From Bedellia somnulentella (lineage: Eukaryota; Arthropoda; Insecta; Lepidoptera; Bedelliidae), in the NCBI GenBank assembly GCA_963576735.1, contig OY755187.1, positions 14,632,001 through 14,696,000 on the forward strand: 64,000 bases of DNA, given 5' to 3'. The notes beneath the pieces are model-generated. The model saw only the letters and a program-made list of their open reading frames with translations. It did not search any database and was not told the DNA's origin. Within the stretch, counting starts at the first letter, position 1. Every line of letters starts with the position of its first letter. Position numbers and translations under genes: made by a program. Below are positions 44,101 to 57,015 of the stretch, piece after piece.

Positions 44101-44358
44101 TTGGTGAAAGTGATTTATAGAGCCAATGTGGAGGGTCATGTCAGTAGAGGACGAACATGGAGGACACATTTAGACCAAATAGAGATTGTGCTTAAAAAGG
44201 CGGGTCTCCGAAGTGTGAAGAACAAACTAGCAGGTTTGAAAATATTGATGAATGTAAACCAAACTCGAGCGGTTTGCCAGCATCTTACAAAGTGGCGATC
44301 GATAGTCCCTGCCTACCTCAATGAAAGAGGCTTGAGCAAGTGTGTAACAGAAAAATAG
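44101..44358 (+). repeat. LINE C-terminal fragment, best preserved
   Basis: An open stretch of about 85 codons reading RTWRTHLDQIEIVLKKAG, then NVNQTRAVCQHLTKWRSIVP, close to the C-terminal end of a CR1/RTE-like LINE ORF2 as I remember such proteins. It lies in intron 2 of the transporter on the opposite strand. Similar tails occur at 12955, 15378, 54640, 56930 and 61115. Since it lacks RT and endonuclease domains it is not a gene. Confidence 0.7.
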
Positions 44359-45799
44359 TTATTGCCCATCATGAAAAGCAATTTACAGGCATTACGTTCT
44401 TGCATTTGTCGTGTTTATTTGTAATATCTTTTTTTTCCTAGAACAGTATAAAAGTAAAACCTAGTAAGTTGCATGATCATATTTGCAATTCATCACTACC
44501 TGACTTTTTATAATCTCCTATTACCTTTAAGTAGGAGATTGCACAAATTGTAATGATTTTATGAAAGTTGAAAATGAATTCTTTTTTTTTTATTCTGCGC
44601 TGCCTGCATTCATCCGATGTATGCCTTCAAAACAAATAATAGTTTGAATTATTTAAAGTAAGGAGTTTCTGTCGTCAGATCACACATAGACTTTAGCTAA
44701 ATTCATCAACACAAGCATTCAAATAAGGAAAATTTTGTGTATAATTCGCAAGGGGATTTTTCAGAGTTCCTCGTTACAGGGATTATACATACAAGTCATT
44801 CAACATAGTAACCCGCTTTAAAAAAATAAAAATCTATGAGTATTTATTGTTTAAAATACCAGGCTTTCAAAGTGTACAAGGAACCTGTCTATCAATATCA
44901 TATGTAACAGTTATGAGTGTCTGTGTTCCACATCGTAAACAAATAACTCAAAATGCGTGACCGTTACTCAAATTAGGTAGATAATGCCATTTTCAGATTA
45001 TTGTTATTGTCTCGTATGAGGAAATTTTCATAATAATATCGACACAAACGCAATCCACGTGATTTGCTGAAACAACTTTTAATTGTGTCTTATTAGATCT
45101 GACGTACACACGTCTAGATTAAATTAATGACTATACATACGCTTGCGTTTGCCCGCGACTTCGTACGTCCCTCAAATAACCTATATGCATCCCGGAGGTC
45201 TTAACTATATATATTGGACTTTGCATATGTGGAAGAATAGATTTTTGGAAAATTAAAATCACAGTACTTTTAAAAACTTTTTAAAATACATGCGTTTGGG
45301 CTGCTTTTAGTTATTCAGTCGGTGAAAAAGAGTTATCCTGATAAATAAGACCCGTAAAGAATTATGTAGAGTTTATTTATCACTTTCCAATTTTAAATTG
45401 CAGTGATACTTTTTTAAGAACAGGGATATCTCTTTGTAATTTTCAGGCACTTCAAAATGTACAACCAATATTCTGCTTTTTAATTCACGTACATTCTTTT
45501 TATAATAGAACTATATTGTTTGTTATTTTTCATCAACGATAAGAAACTATCGACACACATTGATCTTGTTCATTGTTGTCTGACATGAACTCCTAATCTG
45601 TACTGTATCTCCCAATTACGGTCATGTTTAGTTAATTGTTTGAATTTGACTCAAGTTTATGCATTATAAATCTCATTATTTATTAATTTAAACTTCGCAT
45701 ATTTAACACTTGTTTTGTTAGTCTTTCTTATAATACAGAGGAAACCAAAGCTTCGCAATTTGCAATGAATAGTTGATGATGATATATATTCAGTTACAA
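44359..45799. other. Transporter intron 2, no feature
   Basis: AT-rich intronic DNA with no recognisable element. Confidence 0.45.
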
Positions 45800-45885
45800 C
45801 GCCCAAAAAAATATCTCTTAGTCCCTTCGTCCGATACCCACAGGAAGAAATCGGTTAATGCTAATTCAACCCATCACTTCACAGC
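45800..45885 (-). repeat. SINE 5'-end fragment
   Basis: The minus strand retains the TGCTGTGAAGTGATGGGTT head to the CGCCCAAAAA block; the 3' half is missing. Confidence 0.6.
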
Positions 45886-46409
45886 ATATAAATCTCATTT
45901 ATAAAATAACTACGACCTTGAAATTTCCACATCCTTTGACCTTGAAGCCTCCACTGATGACAGTATTCTGGATGCACACTATCATCAGCCAGTCATGTTT
46001 ACATACAGATCTCTCGCAGTATTTGAATAGCTACTATCAGCTCAGATTTATAACTCGGCAAATATTATTACAAGCGCAACGTTATCACATACTTTCCATT
46101 GACACTGATTCTACTATTTATAGTTGCACTTGATTATAGATGTGCAATCTTTCTATTTTATCACTTCACAAGAAGACTCCAAATTAGCCGAAAACATTAT
46201 TAGACTCTTTGGCTATATCCCGTTTTATTTAAGGTTATGTTAATGCTTTGTTACTAATCGTATTCTCATGTTTTTTTAAATATCGTGTATAATAGTTTAT
46301 CCAGTTAATGAGCTATGCATAACTGGTTTAGTTTTTTGTGTATCTAAACAAATTCCTCAAAACAAACGACTGCGCCTGTAACTAGACCGAAATTATAAAA
46401 TTACAAATT

Positions 46410-46595
46410 CAGAATAAATAAAGGAAAGAAAAATTTCGACACAGGCGGGAACACACAGGAAAAACAAACAGGACAAAGAAAGACACAGGAAAAAGAAAGA
46501 GAAAAAAAGAAAAAGATTATTTTTTTCCTTTATTTATTCTTTATTTATTAGTAATAATCCCCACATGAGGTTTTCATGAACAAAAAGATTTAAAT
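46410..46595. repeat. Fold-back element, both arms partly present
   Basis: AATAAATAAAGGAAAG at the left is mirrored by TTTCCTTTATTTATT at the right, followed by the module AATAATCCCCACATGAGG. Between them lie TTTCGACACAGGCGGGAA and an A-rich tract of ACAGGAAAAA-like units. This copy shows that the module and spacer form inverted arms. Confidence 0.7.
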
Positions 46596-46737
46596 CACAA
46601 ATTCAGTTCAATCAAAGAGTTTGAAGATTCTCGAATTTTATAACCAAATAGTATAATTTATAATACAGCGTCGTTACTTTCTTATATACCCTTATTTGGA
46701 GTTAATATATAGAGCATAAATATTAAGAAATACTCAC

Positions 46738-46867
46738 CAATCCATGAATGGTGTTCGTATGTGATATTGGGGTATTCCTGTGTGTACTGGGGCAGCAGCA
46801 CCGCTGAGAAGCCTTGGCAGAACCCCACTGATATGTTGATGGATTGCGCAGCCAAGGCCGCCCATAC
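46738..46867 (-). CDS. Tret1-like MFS sugar transporter, exon 2
   Basis: A 130-base exon encoding residues 11-53: transmembrane helix 1 (VWAALAAQSINISVGFCQGF), the first outer loop with a possible N-glycosylation site (NIT), and HHSWI of the SWIASL motif that is typical of Tret1 proteins. The acceptor is TTTGCAG and the donor is GTGAGTA. It starts in phase 0 and ends with one base of an Ala codon completed by exon 3. Confidence 0.93.
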
Positions 46868-47043
46868 CTGCAAATTTGTTAAATTCAGACTTAGTTGTAT
46901 AAAAGAAAAGTTTTTTAAGAAAATTAAGCCGAAAGAACATGCCTACGAGTTTCTTTATGAACAAGTGTGTTCATTTGCGATAATGCTCATTCTTTCTTAA
47001 ATCAACTTATCATCAAAAAATATTATGAATAGGTTATATAATA

Positions 47044-47085
47044 AAGCTCTGGCTACCCCTAGTATTTATGGCCGTGAGTATATGT
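47044..47085 (+). repeat. SINE 3'-end fragment
   Basis: AGCTCTGGCTACCCC and ATGGCCGTGAGTATATGTATG remain. It is within transporter intron 1. Confidence 0.75.
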
Positions 47086-47789
47086 ATGTTATATCACATA
47101 ATATACTAAATCAATAACAGAATCATAAAACGATATAGGTAGTTAATTAAGAAGCCTAATTATTGATAATGATATACAAAAAAGTAAAGGTCTTTATGAA
47201 ACCATGAGGTATACAAAGCCTTACTGAAAATCCGTTACAAAATATGTGAATAAATTTATAAACAAACCTAGGTAATATAGGTAGCAATATCATACAAGTG
47301 TTTAGCTGACGCGATCTCGTAATGACACGGTGAAGATGATCCGCTGAGCTCATAACGAGCGGTCATTACAGAGCTGCTCTCTGATTGCCACCCGGCGACT
47401 GTAATCAACTGATTGTATCGTACGAGTATCGCCGCGGTGAATGTGGAAAAACACAATTACCCAGCACTATTTATGTATTTGTCTTACTGTGTTATGATGC
47501 CCCGGTGGATACGGAAAAATCTAATCCAATAAAGAGGTAGGCAGATCTCTAGAAAAGAATAGTGGTCTGGTTTGCAAAGAGACGTAAAAGATACCATCAG
47601 GATTTTTTTTGTAATACAACCTGAAGTAATAGAAATAGAATATCCTCAGACGAATCTATATTTTCTTTCAACACAAAGTAGCTTTATGCACTGAATTTAA
47701 TTAGCTTGTAATACTTTTCTGCAGTTTGTGCAGTCTGAAAATTATTCATATTTGACACATATTTCTTTAAAGTGATAAAGCGATAAGTG
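47086..47789. other. Transporter intron 1, no feature
   Basis: A slightly CG-richer patch at about 47310-47450 carries short frames without recognisable domains. Confidence 0.4.
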
Positions 47790-47900
47790 TTCCGTAACAA
47801 AAAGGTTATACGGAACCCTATTACTGAGGCTTCGCCATCTGTTTGGCTCGCACTTAACAGTCTTTTTCTGTTACCGAGTGATTTTGAGAATCACGTTGTT
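47790..47900 (+). repeat. Fragment of GGTTCCRTA-type repeat
   Basis: GTTCCGTAACAAAAAGG and CGGAACCCTATTACTGAGGC resemble the repeat at 32106-32260. Confidence 0.55.
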
Positions 47901-50900
47901 TTGAGCACATGCGCAAAAAGCAAACAAGAAGACTAAATTGGATGACATAAAAAAGTGCCACGCACAATTAGCGTCACAAATGACGTAGTTTAAATAGAAA
48001 AAAGACACTAATGTGACCGAACGCACGGCGAGTGCAGAATTGGTAATCATTTTAATATTTTGCGATGATGAAGCAGTCTAGCAAAAAATTACGAAGTGCT
48101 TAAATATAAATATCGAGCAGTAGTGGCTTGTTTGAGTAAACAATATTTGAAAATTATTATATGTCTTTTTTCAAATATTATGTTGCATTTTTCTTAGTTA
48201 TTAGATGGAAGAATTATCGGGGCGATTGAATTTTTCATTTCAGCAAAGTGAAATGAATCTTAATATGAATTTTGCACAGCTCAAAACATTGGCATAGCTA
48301 ATAGGAAACTTAATCCCTATAGTTTATACAAAGATATAAATTCTTAATTTTCAGCTGTATTTAATTTGGTTCCAGAATTTCACATACAACAATATTTCCA
48401 AATCTAAAAGCATAATCAAATAGAAAAATAATTTGATTAAATAGTCTTATCTACATTATTCCTACTCATTGATGTTACCCTGGTAGCTGACATTGACATT
48501 GACTGTTGTGCTGTGTAGGCCGCGAGGTTCATTGAAACTGCGCGAGAAAAGTTGGCAGAGTTTGTTGTTTACTTGCGGTCTAACTACTAGAAATATATGA
48601 GCTTTAAATCATATGGTACACCTCAAATTGCTATTTAAAATAGAGATGAGATATTCTGCCCAATAACATAAGATCCCTTCAGCAAACAATACAAAAAATC
48701 GATGATTCTGAAACTTTGACTATCCCCATACAAACTATTGACATTGAAAACTTTATAAGGTCGCAAAGTTCATGAAAACGAGCGAACGAAAACTTGGCAA
48801 AGAATGTGTTTTCGATGGCAACGGTTGGAACTATTTTGGGCTTTGTTATTTGCGTGTACAGCTCTTAAATTTTACTGTACTAATAGCCTTAAAATAGGAG
48901 ATATAGATCGAATTTATATTTTTTTAGCTTTATTTTAGTCTTGAAGGATGTAATGGTTTAATTAAAGTAGTATTTATTATTTATTTTGAAGTATAATCAA
49001 ATTAGAAAGCAATTAGGTAATATTCTCTTTTCCCATGATATTTGGGCCGACAATTAAAGTACTGATTAGGCCCGGTTCGTAATAGTACCAAATCTATTAA
49101 TTTTTGAGTACATCATTGGTTTCTATATAGAATTTTCAAACTTATTTCAGCGGATCCCAGAGATTATTCAAAACTAATTTTCCAACGGTCTTTTAGAATA
49201 TTGCAAATTGAAAATAAGTTTTATTATAAAAATGGTGAATCTTAAGAAAACTGTGTGTGATTAAATAAGCAACGCAGTTGGATCAAAAGGAGGTTGGCAA
49301 AAATGCTTGCATTTGACGGTTAGTCTATCTACCTACCCCCTATTAAAAATGATGGTGTGAATGTATAGATGAATACATATGGTTTTGCCATGACCCGTGC
49401 CATGTTTGAGTGTATTTAATTTTCGCTTGTCACCCTCTGAAGTGATTTATAAGTCATTAGAACTAACAACCGGAACCAACTGTGCAAAATTATTAACCTT
49501 TTTTTCATATACGTCTGTCAGCTATTATTTTTATGATTAAATATATTTGCATGAAAATTAGTAAAATATTTTTCACAAAATTATAATTAATCATTGCATA
49601 GATTGTATTAATATATTTATAAATTCACGTCTCTCTACCTAATCAAGTCAACCTTTGGATATATTGTAACTTTCCAATTTTTTATATGTTAAATATGCTC
49701 GATATGCTTCGTTAGTTGTTAGTCTGTGTAATTGATAGTTTCTCCTCATATTGTATACATAACAAACATAAAAGTATATTCTTCAGCTATATTCATCGCA
49801 AAAAGTTCAAGTGTATAAAAACCTTCCATCAAAACCCAACACTCGAGATACAGCATCGAAATAGCTGTGAAACCCATCCTCTTGACGCTCGTACACTACG
49901 ACTATATCGATAGATCACAAAAACTACGGCAAAAACGTAATATTGATCTTGGTGTGCACTTGAGTGACTTGCAATCAAACAATCACTTATACGATCTAAC
50001 ATTTTATTTAACCATTAAGGTCAATGTACTTTATTAATAATAATACACGTTTACTTACAGTGAATCAAAATTAAATAGCTTTTAGTAAATCTATTTTATT
50101 TACAGTTAGATTCATACATCTTAGTATATCTGCTTGTTAGTGACATGCAAGGGCTTACAAGACAGTAATGACAGTAGTCTTGAAAAAATCATATACAATC
50201 ATACGAAGAGCTATTCGCATAGGTTCGGCAACGATGCTTAAACGGTGGAGTAATCGTAAGAGAGAAATCGCAAATACAATGGCTAAAGTTCAAGCAGTGT
50301 TAAGAAAAAGCAGGAAAAAATTGGTCTACTTTTCAAATCGACAGCGATAACTTCATTCGTATCTCGTCTAACCCCTATTAAAATATATTTCTATCTCGGT
50401 TGCACGAAACGAAAATTCAGATTTTGGTCATCGTTATATTCGACGAATCCAACGATACATCCGTTGTTGTCGTATAGTATTATTACACCATTATTATTAC
50501 AATCATTATGAATTTACTTTGCTTTTCTACCTTTGAAGTGGTGCGAGCGACACAAATATAAATAACAAGTATTTTAAAGACGTACAGACAATAATATTGT
50601 TGTCGTTTTGAAGAGTAGACCTCCTGAAAATAACTGTGCAACAATTTTCTTACTTACAGTTAGAACATCGCCTAACAAACAATTTGTTTTAATTGTATTC
50701 GCAACATACATAACTTTATGCACAAGTCAAGTTCCCACTCATTTTCATATTACCGCGGATATTACAGCCTTATAATGTCTTAATGGTTTGTGTTATAAAA
50801 TGTTCGTTTGCAATAAATAACTGTTACTAATATGATCCGGTGAGCTAATATAAGATAGCAGGTTCATATCTTGAAGTGAACGTAAGGTCGTCATTGATTT

Positions 50901-51424
50901 AACGTAAACCTTTGCTTGTTATCTTGATCAATGGTGTTGGTTAGGATTTATAGAATCTTCTAGACTAAGAATAAATCTCCGGAATAAAAATAAACGTGTT
51001 CCAGAAGGTTCGAGTTCGGTTAAAGGCAACATTTTTAAAATATTAATGATGCGTTTTTAGTCATCCAGTATATAGTATTGAATATAGCGTTAATTTAGTA
51101 TCCCATAACACAAGTCATTCAATTGTACTTAGTTTGCGACTAACTGGATTTGTGTAATATTTCCGTATTTATCAATTATGTACTTAGTAAGTAATACCGC
51201 CGTCTATTTAAAGTAAAGTGCGTATTGGAAAGATATACTGCTATTAAAAGTGTAAAAGACAAAATTTGACTATTTTATTACTGAAACCTGCGAGTTACCA
51301 TAGAATTTCGTAGCTGATATTCCGTTTAAAATAAGTAGTCTTAATAAATTGAATGACCGGCTGAAGTGCTTATGCAATGAGTAGGAATAAAGTCGTCTGT
51401 CGTTTCTATTTAAGATAGTTCCTA
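47901..51424. other. Transporter intron 1, no feature
   Basis: A long AT-rich intronic stretch. A 60-codon, very basic plus-strand frame at 50168-50350 is not similar to any family I know and is not called. No neurobeachin exon was seen. Confidence 0.4.
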
Positions 51425-51465
51425 CCTACTCCAATGGGAACTAGTGCCGTGATTATATGTGCAAA
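51425..51465 (+). repeat. LINE 3'-end fragment
   Basis: CCTACTCCAATGGGAACTAG and a TGATTATATGTG end match the 3' terminus seen at 56930-57015. Confidence 0.55.
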
Positions 51466-52209
51466 AATAAAATATTATTTGAATGCGTATTTAACACACC
51501 ATAAATTTGTTAGGTCCATATCATAAGCAGTACAATAACTGAAGTATTTGTTAATTTAATTAAGTAATTAAGAAAAATACACTAGCTTGGCACAGATTGA
51601 AAGGAAACATAACAAAACCTAGAAAACTTATTTAAATACCTCTTTTGCATTTAGGTATGTTCATTGGGTTTTAGGTTGGGTAGTGTCTGTTAAAAATATG
51701 TCTAATATCTTTCCCACTTCTTAGATATTTTGTGTAGTTATTGGACTTGTAACTTGCTAACACTTAAGCCTCAACGTTCAAGCTGTGAATCCCGGAAGCG
51801 GTGGCTAAAGTACTGATACTTCCACGTGCTTGTGATAAGGCAATACTTCCACTTTGTACAAATACACTGTCACATGACTAATCTGGATTTCCTCAAATTT
51901 TTTTTGCTCATCGTTAAATCCCTTTGATATTTTCATAGCTAATTTGGGCATTTGAAAAACTCTGTTATTGCTCTACACTAGAACTATTGCTTAAAGATAA
52001 TATACTCGTATATCTTGATGATACGTTTATATATTATTCTACGTTGTATAATTAAAGGGTATTCTCGCTACTGCTATTATAAATCGTTTACCCGCGTGTG
52101 AATGAATAAAGTGATAAAATGGTTATAATCTGTGTTTTTATTCTTCACTAATACTTACCTATCATCTACGCACATGTGCTTATAGCATTGCGATCTGTGA
52201 CACTAAAAT
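51466..52209. other. No gene seen
   Basis: Intronic. A weak (TTATG)-family resemblance at about 51795-51880 (GATACTTCCACGTG) is not firm. Confidence 0.35.
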
Positions 52210-52327
52210 AACATACATACATACATATACTCACGGCTATAAATCCCTAGAAGGGGTAGCCAGAGCTTCGGAGTAAAAAATTCTTCAGCTACTTTTGGAG
52301 GTTGTGTGGGGATAAGATTGTAAAACA
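52210..52327 (-). repeat. SINE copy, 5'-truncated
   Basis: ACATACAT tail, CTCACGGCTATAAATCCC and TAGCCAGAGCTTCGGAG are well preserved on the minus strand. The copy stops after GGGGATAAGATTGTAAAA. Confidence 0.8.
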
Positions 52328-52810
52328 ATTGTAAATAATACAATTTAATCTAATATTATTATGTAAAAAAACTACTTTTGCAATTGAAGAGGGTAAAAGA
52401 CACTTTTGATCTTGAAAAAAACTTATAATTATAGATACAAGATAAATTCGCCACATTCAGCTCAGTACCCATACATAAGGAGAAGATAGGCACAAAAATA
52501 TCATGGGTTAGATGATTTCCCCTTGTCATGTTGTAATGTAACTATGAGACTACAGCTTGTATAAAACTAGTTCTCTAACAATAATAGACACAACAAATAT
52601 TTTTTTACACCTGATTTAGACAGAAAAGTCACGTAGCAATCAAAATAAAAAAAAGATATTTAATACACTTTTAAATTATCGCGGACCATTCTTTATCACA
52701 TTGAACATGTGTGTGTTTTCATTGTTACTAGTATGTTATAGTGCAACAAGTTTTTCTTGGTAACATACGGACTATTCTAGAAGTATTTAATTGAATCCTA
52801 TATTCTAATC
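52328..52810. other. No gene seen
   Basis: AT-rich intronic DNA. Confidence 0.4.
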
Positions 52811-52821
52811 TACTTAGTTAA

Positions 52822-53073
52822 CGTTGCCGTGTAGTGTCAGCTTAGATTAACACTACCCCATTTCTACCCGTGGGTGATCGTAAGAGGTGACTAACGGTAT
52901 TGGGCTTTTTAAGGGATTTTTGGGCGATGCGGTTGGAGACCCATCACCAAAAACCTTTTTTTCACCATCTTTTCCCCACGCAACTTCCAAAAGTGGCTGA
53001 GGAATTTATAATTCCTTGGCTCTGGCTACCCCTTCTAGGGAATTACAGCCGTGAGTATATGTATGTATGTATG
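52822..53073 (+). repeat. SINE copy, full length, A/C mosaic
   Basis: Full-length plus-strand copy with the 11-bp duplication TACTTAGTTAA at 52811-52821 and 53074-53084. It has the C-type GTGGGTGATCGTAAGAGG and the A-type CTAACGGTATTGGG. Confidence 0.92.
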
Positions 53074-53084
53074 TACTTAGTTAA

Positions 53085-53861
53085 ACGATGAAGTACCTTC
53101 TAAGAAAATAATCCTACTTTCTAAAAATCTTGCCCTCGAATGCAATATTCTGTTTAATGTCATACATTAGGTTATATCGTTTATACCTCAATAGATAAAA
53201 CGTATGCCCTATTTATTGAGTAAATACTAGAAATGCGATTAACGTGTACAAGGTTATGTTATTATTTTTCTCGAGATATTTTCCTCCAGCTTAGTAATTT
53301 AATATTTTTAACCTTTAATAAGAATCCACATATATGCCCCTCAAACAAGCAAACTTCTAACTATGCAATGCAACATAGCTGATTTAAACGCAAAATAAAT
53401 TAAATTTCAAATTGAACCATCTTCAAAATATAAGTAATATTACAAAAAAAACCCCAAAGACATATTCAAAAATCTCTCTCAACATATTAAGGAAATCCGA
53501 TCGTAAATCTAAAAATACCAGACAAACATAAAACACCAACAATTAAGTGTGCTTTTACTTCGGAAGCGGAAGTGAGTCAATGGCGACCACGATCGAACCT
53601 CCACTTCCGCCTTGGTAACCTGGTAGACAGGCAAGATATGTGCATGTATGTAATATGTGATGTGGCAGTAATTACCGCTTTATTGTCATCGATTTATTTT
53701 GCATCTTATAAACTGTTTTGTTAAATTATTTTTTCTTTACCATGTATACCTGAGCAAATGATGAGAAATTTCAATTACTGTTTTAGATTGTTATACTTGA
53801 CAACTTATCAGTAATTATTTTATAATATCTCGGTTTATTTCGGATATTATTTAAATAGCTG
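53085..53861. other. Transporter intron 1 with a short GC patch
   Basis: Near 53563-53610 an ETS-like GGAAGCGGAAGTGAG and CACTTCCGCC form an inverted pair about 40 bases apart in otherwise AT-rich DNA. It may be a small regulatory element. Nothing else was seen. Confidence 0.3.
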
Positions 53862-54015
53862 TGTCTGAGTAGAAAAGCACCAAGTCTGTTTTTCTTTGGC
53901 TTTCGTTCAGGCCACTAAACGCACGGCGATGTTTAAATGATTTCTGCGATGTTGCTGGTGACTAATCACTAAAAATCTTTTATTTTGTAACCGTTTCCCA
54001 CTCAACTTCCAACAG
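53862..54015 (+). repeat. SINE remnant
   Basis: GCTGTGTCTGAGTAGAAAAGCAC head, ACTAATCACTAAAAATC and CCCACTCAACTTCCAACAG blocks identify it. Confidence 0.55.
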
Positions 54016-54639
54016 TATTTTTTTCTTCTTATTGTGCGGAAGCACTAAGTTTCAAATACGATTGAGCCACTGTATACCCCAACGAGATCTTAAGGTTTGA
54101 ATTTTCATTGGTAACCGTCTCATAATCATAAGTTTTCACAATTTCCGTTTAATTAGAAACGAGGATGACATATTATTAGGTAGATGTTTAAGTATTTCAA
54201 TTGCATTGCCGCGCGATGTTATCAAGATAATTAGATACTAAGTGTTGGTACTACTGTTATATAATGCCATGCTATGTAATTAGAACCACTCGAATGAAAT
54301 GCGTTATAAAAATATTCCACGAGAGTTCAAGATTATTTTGGATATAAATAGTTTTATGAACTTCAACTAACAAAATGTCTGGTAAATATTATCCAAATAA
54401 GTTTAATACGTATTAATAAGTTACAACCATTAAAACATTAGTTTTTGATTAAATAGGTTGTTGTTTGAAATTTACATAACAAAATCTCAATAACTTTATA
54501 TAAATAAACTGCAGTATTTTTTCTTTGGTACATTCGCTGTGGGTCGTTCTCTGTAGTTATCTACGACTATACACTACTCTATAACACAAGTACATAAATA
54601 AATATAGTCATATCAATAATTCCTATTAGGAAAGTCAGA
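54016..54639. other. No gene seen
   Basis: AT-rich intronic DNA. Confidence 0.4.
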
Positions 54640-54790
54640 TTCTATAGATCGCCACTTTACGATCCTACTAAGCCTATTGAAGCTACCTCTACATTCAGCA
54701 ATCTTTTTATACATACTTTTTCATTCTCTACACTTTGGACGCCTTTTTGAGCATATTCTATGTTTTATCTAAATGTGTTATGATACCTAT
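54640..54790 (-). repeat. LINE C-terminal fragment
   Basis: The minus strand gives THLDK..NMLKKAS and later DRKV, followed by GGCGATC. It aligns, with stops and a frameshift, to the tail at 44101-44358. Confidence 0.55.
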
Positions 54791-55623
54791 TCTCACTCTA
54801 TTTTTTTATGAAATCAAAGTGACAACAATCCATAGTGTTTTCTATTCTTTCCTATATAGCCACGTAATATTTCGCGTTCTACTAAATGATCCTCACGTAA
54901 TATTCCGTTTAAGTGACTACTGTTGGCCTAGCCATGGTTTGTTATATCACGCGGTCGCGAGGTGAAATCACTGGCCAAGTTCAAGTGCACGCCGCTTAAC
55001 GTTATGATAGGTTTAGTTGGCATTAACCTATTGTCATTGTTGTGTGATATGTTATGATATGCCTTTGAATTGCAGTGGCCTATTCGTTTTTGTAAATATT
55101 TCAAACGGTGTTGTGACTGAATTTATACTGAAATTATAGTCGCTTCGTAAGGTGTTTGAGAAGTAAAAGAAAAGACAACTTCATTTTTTCAAATAAAATA
55201 AATATGATTACGTATAACTACTTTAAGGCTTTCATAGCAAATCAAACCCTTAATTTTACATAATATCTAATATCTCCGTGTGAATGTGAAAATCTTCAAA
55301 TAGGAGGAGTTTTAATATAGTCGGATATTAGGTGTGTAGTTACTAGCCTATTATTTTTATAAATATCTATTTTTTTTATAAATATATTACTAACAGCCTC
55401 AGCTTCGCGAAGGCAATCTTATAGTTAGTCAATCCCTGCTCACTTTTTAGTCAATTTAGCGTGATTATACACAGAGTTCTATATCTGAAGATTAGCCCCA
55501 ACAAACCAAGTTACCCACGTAACCTCTTTATCATATTAGTATAGACTATGATAATTTACAAAGAAATACGTAATAATAATATAGATAGATACATACCATA
55601 TAGAGATCCCCATATCGACACAC
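54791..55623. other. Transporter intron 1, no feature
   Basis: AT-rich. The GTGTGTCG donor of transporter exon 1 ends the stretch on the minus strand. Confidence 0.4.
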
Positions 55624-55653
55624 CTTCCAGAAGCTCTTGATGCTGGTAATCAT
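55624..55653 (-). CDS. Tret1-like MFS sugar transporter, exon 1 (start)
   Basis: Ten codons from ATG at 55653 (MITSIKSFWK) end at a GTGTGT donor in phase 0. Joined to exon 2 they give a short cytoplasmic N-terminus directly before helix 1, which is usual for this family. The total comes to 504 residues without a break. The exon continues upstream as 5' UTR for about 60 CG-rich bases to a TATTGTACAG acceptor at about 55712. The upstream frame is also open (VCVGEVGATRRGERRVRA), so an extended N-terminus is possible if an earlier exon supplies an ATG. The intron to exon 2 is about 8.8 kb. The exon is placed from phase and splice signals, so it is less certain than exons 2-4. Confidence 0.65.
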
Positions 55654-55759
55654 AGCGCGCACGCGTCGCTCACCACGCCGCGTCGCGCCCACCTCGCCGA
55701 CGCACACGCTGTACAATAACCAATAATTTTAATGTATTTATTAACAGATACATACATAT

Positions 55760-55865
55760 AGCTTCTAAGGGCACGTTAAGCCGTCGGTCCCGGCTACTAG
55801 CATGGTAGTAGTCGTTACTAAGTTGGAAACTAAGGTTAAATCACTCCATATAGGGCAGGCTAACC
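55760..55865 (+). repeat. Common lepidopteran-type repeat fragment
   Basis: GGCACGTTAAGCCGTCGGTCC, CGGCTACTAGCATGG and AGTAGTCGTTAC resemble a repeat frequent in lepidopteran genomes that I think ends a LINE. The name is unassigned. Confidence 0.6.
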
Positions 55866-55894
55866 CTTGGTGGGGACATATATGGGCTGTGAGG

Positions 55895-55975
55895 AACATA
55901 TATATAACGGCTAACCCAAAAGGGGTAGACAGAGCTGCAGAATTTGAAATTCGTCAACCACTTTTGAAAGGTCAG
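55895..55975 (-). repeat. SINE 3'-end fragment
   Basis: ACGGCTAACCC, GGGGTAGACAGAGCTGCAG and GTCAACCACTTTTGAAAGG match the 3' half of subfamily B on the minus strand. Confidence 0.65.
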
Positions 55976-56929
55976 CAGCAGTAGTTTTGGTATTTAAAAA
56001 AAGCTTAATGTGCGTGTGCCTAATCTATAAAGAAACTTTTTATGACCTATTGTTTAAACTCCAAATATTTCTCATAATGATCGAAGAAATATCATTGTTC
56101 AGATGTTTTTTTTTTTTATAATAATCAAAACTTATATCACTAATCATAAAATGTATTTATACCTATAGTAGTTTTCGTATATTTATGCCAATGATCATAA
56201 ATCAATCATAGTTCAACCATACGTTATTCACACATGCATAGGAAAGCAAATAGGTTGGGTTGAGGTATTTTTAAGACCAGAGCAAAGAAAAGCGGAGCAG
56301 AGCAAGGAGTTTACAAAAATAAAATTTAAATTGCAAAATATTCTAAGCAACAACAGTCTTTTACTATCGTATAAAAAGCGTTGAATGTAACCAAATGGCC
56401 TGTTATTGTTATTTACTTATTTAAAACGTCGCTATTCTTTGGCACCAAAACGTGGCAAAACTTTAATAATTCATTTATATACACCTAGTGGTTATTTTTC
56501 AGTAGGTCATTCAAATTAACCAAATAATTTTCCGTGTTAGCAGTTGATCAAATTTAACGTCATATTTGCCAACACTGGGTTACGCCTTATTTGTTTTCTT
56601 TCTACATTACGTATTTTACGTCAACACACAAAACAGAAGCTAAAAGCATCGAAAACAGGAAATTATACTCTCATATTTACTTTTGGGCTTACTCATACAT
56701 TCAGTGAACTTTAGGACAATACTTGAAAGTGATGGAGGAAAAGTTTACTTTATAATGCCGACTGTAACATTAATATTTATAAATTGACTAGTGTCCCTCC
56801 CGGCGTCTTCGTCTAGAAATATATCTATATATTTCCTTAAATTTTGCGTACCCTGTATGGCCAGCTTGATGGCCTGAGATCAAATCTCCCTTTTAATTCG
56901 GGGAAGGTATGAGACCTTCAGCAGGTCTG
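55976..56929. other. No gene seen
   Basis: AT-rich. A GGAGCAGAGCAAGGAG purine tract lies near 56293. Confidence 0.4.
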
Positions 56930-57015
56930 CGATGATCGTGCCTTTGATACCCATCGTATGAAGTGGCGATCGATAGTCTCTGCCTACTCCAATGGGAACT
57001 AATGGCTTGAGTATA
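56930..57015 (+). repeat. LINE 3' end
   Basis: GAAGTGGCGATCGATAGTC, CTGCCTACTCCAATGGGAAC and a TGGCTTGAGTATATATTATG end. The first part encodes KWRSIVSA of the LINE C-terminus. The last part is the 3' terminus that resembles the SINE tail. Confidence 0.65.

Noticed and set aside
44101..44358. Small host gene of about 85 codons
   Set aside because: The translation matches the C-terminal tail of a LINE, and similar broken tails recur at several other places in the window.
50168..50350. Very basic 60-codon frame
   Set aside because: No known domain, no splice or start context, and AT-rich intron composition. Chance is the simplest explanation.
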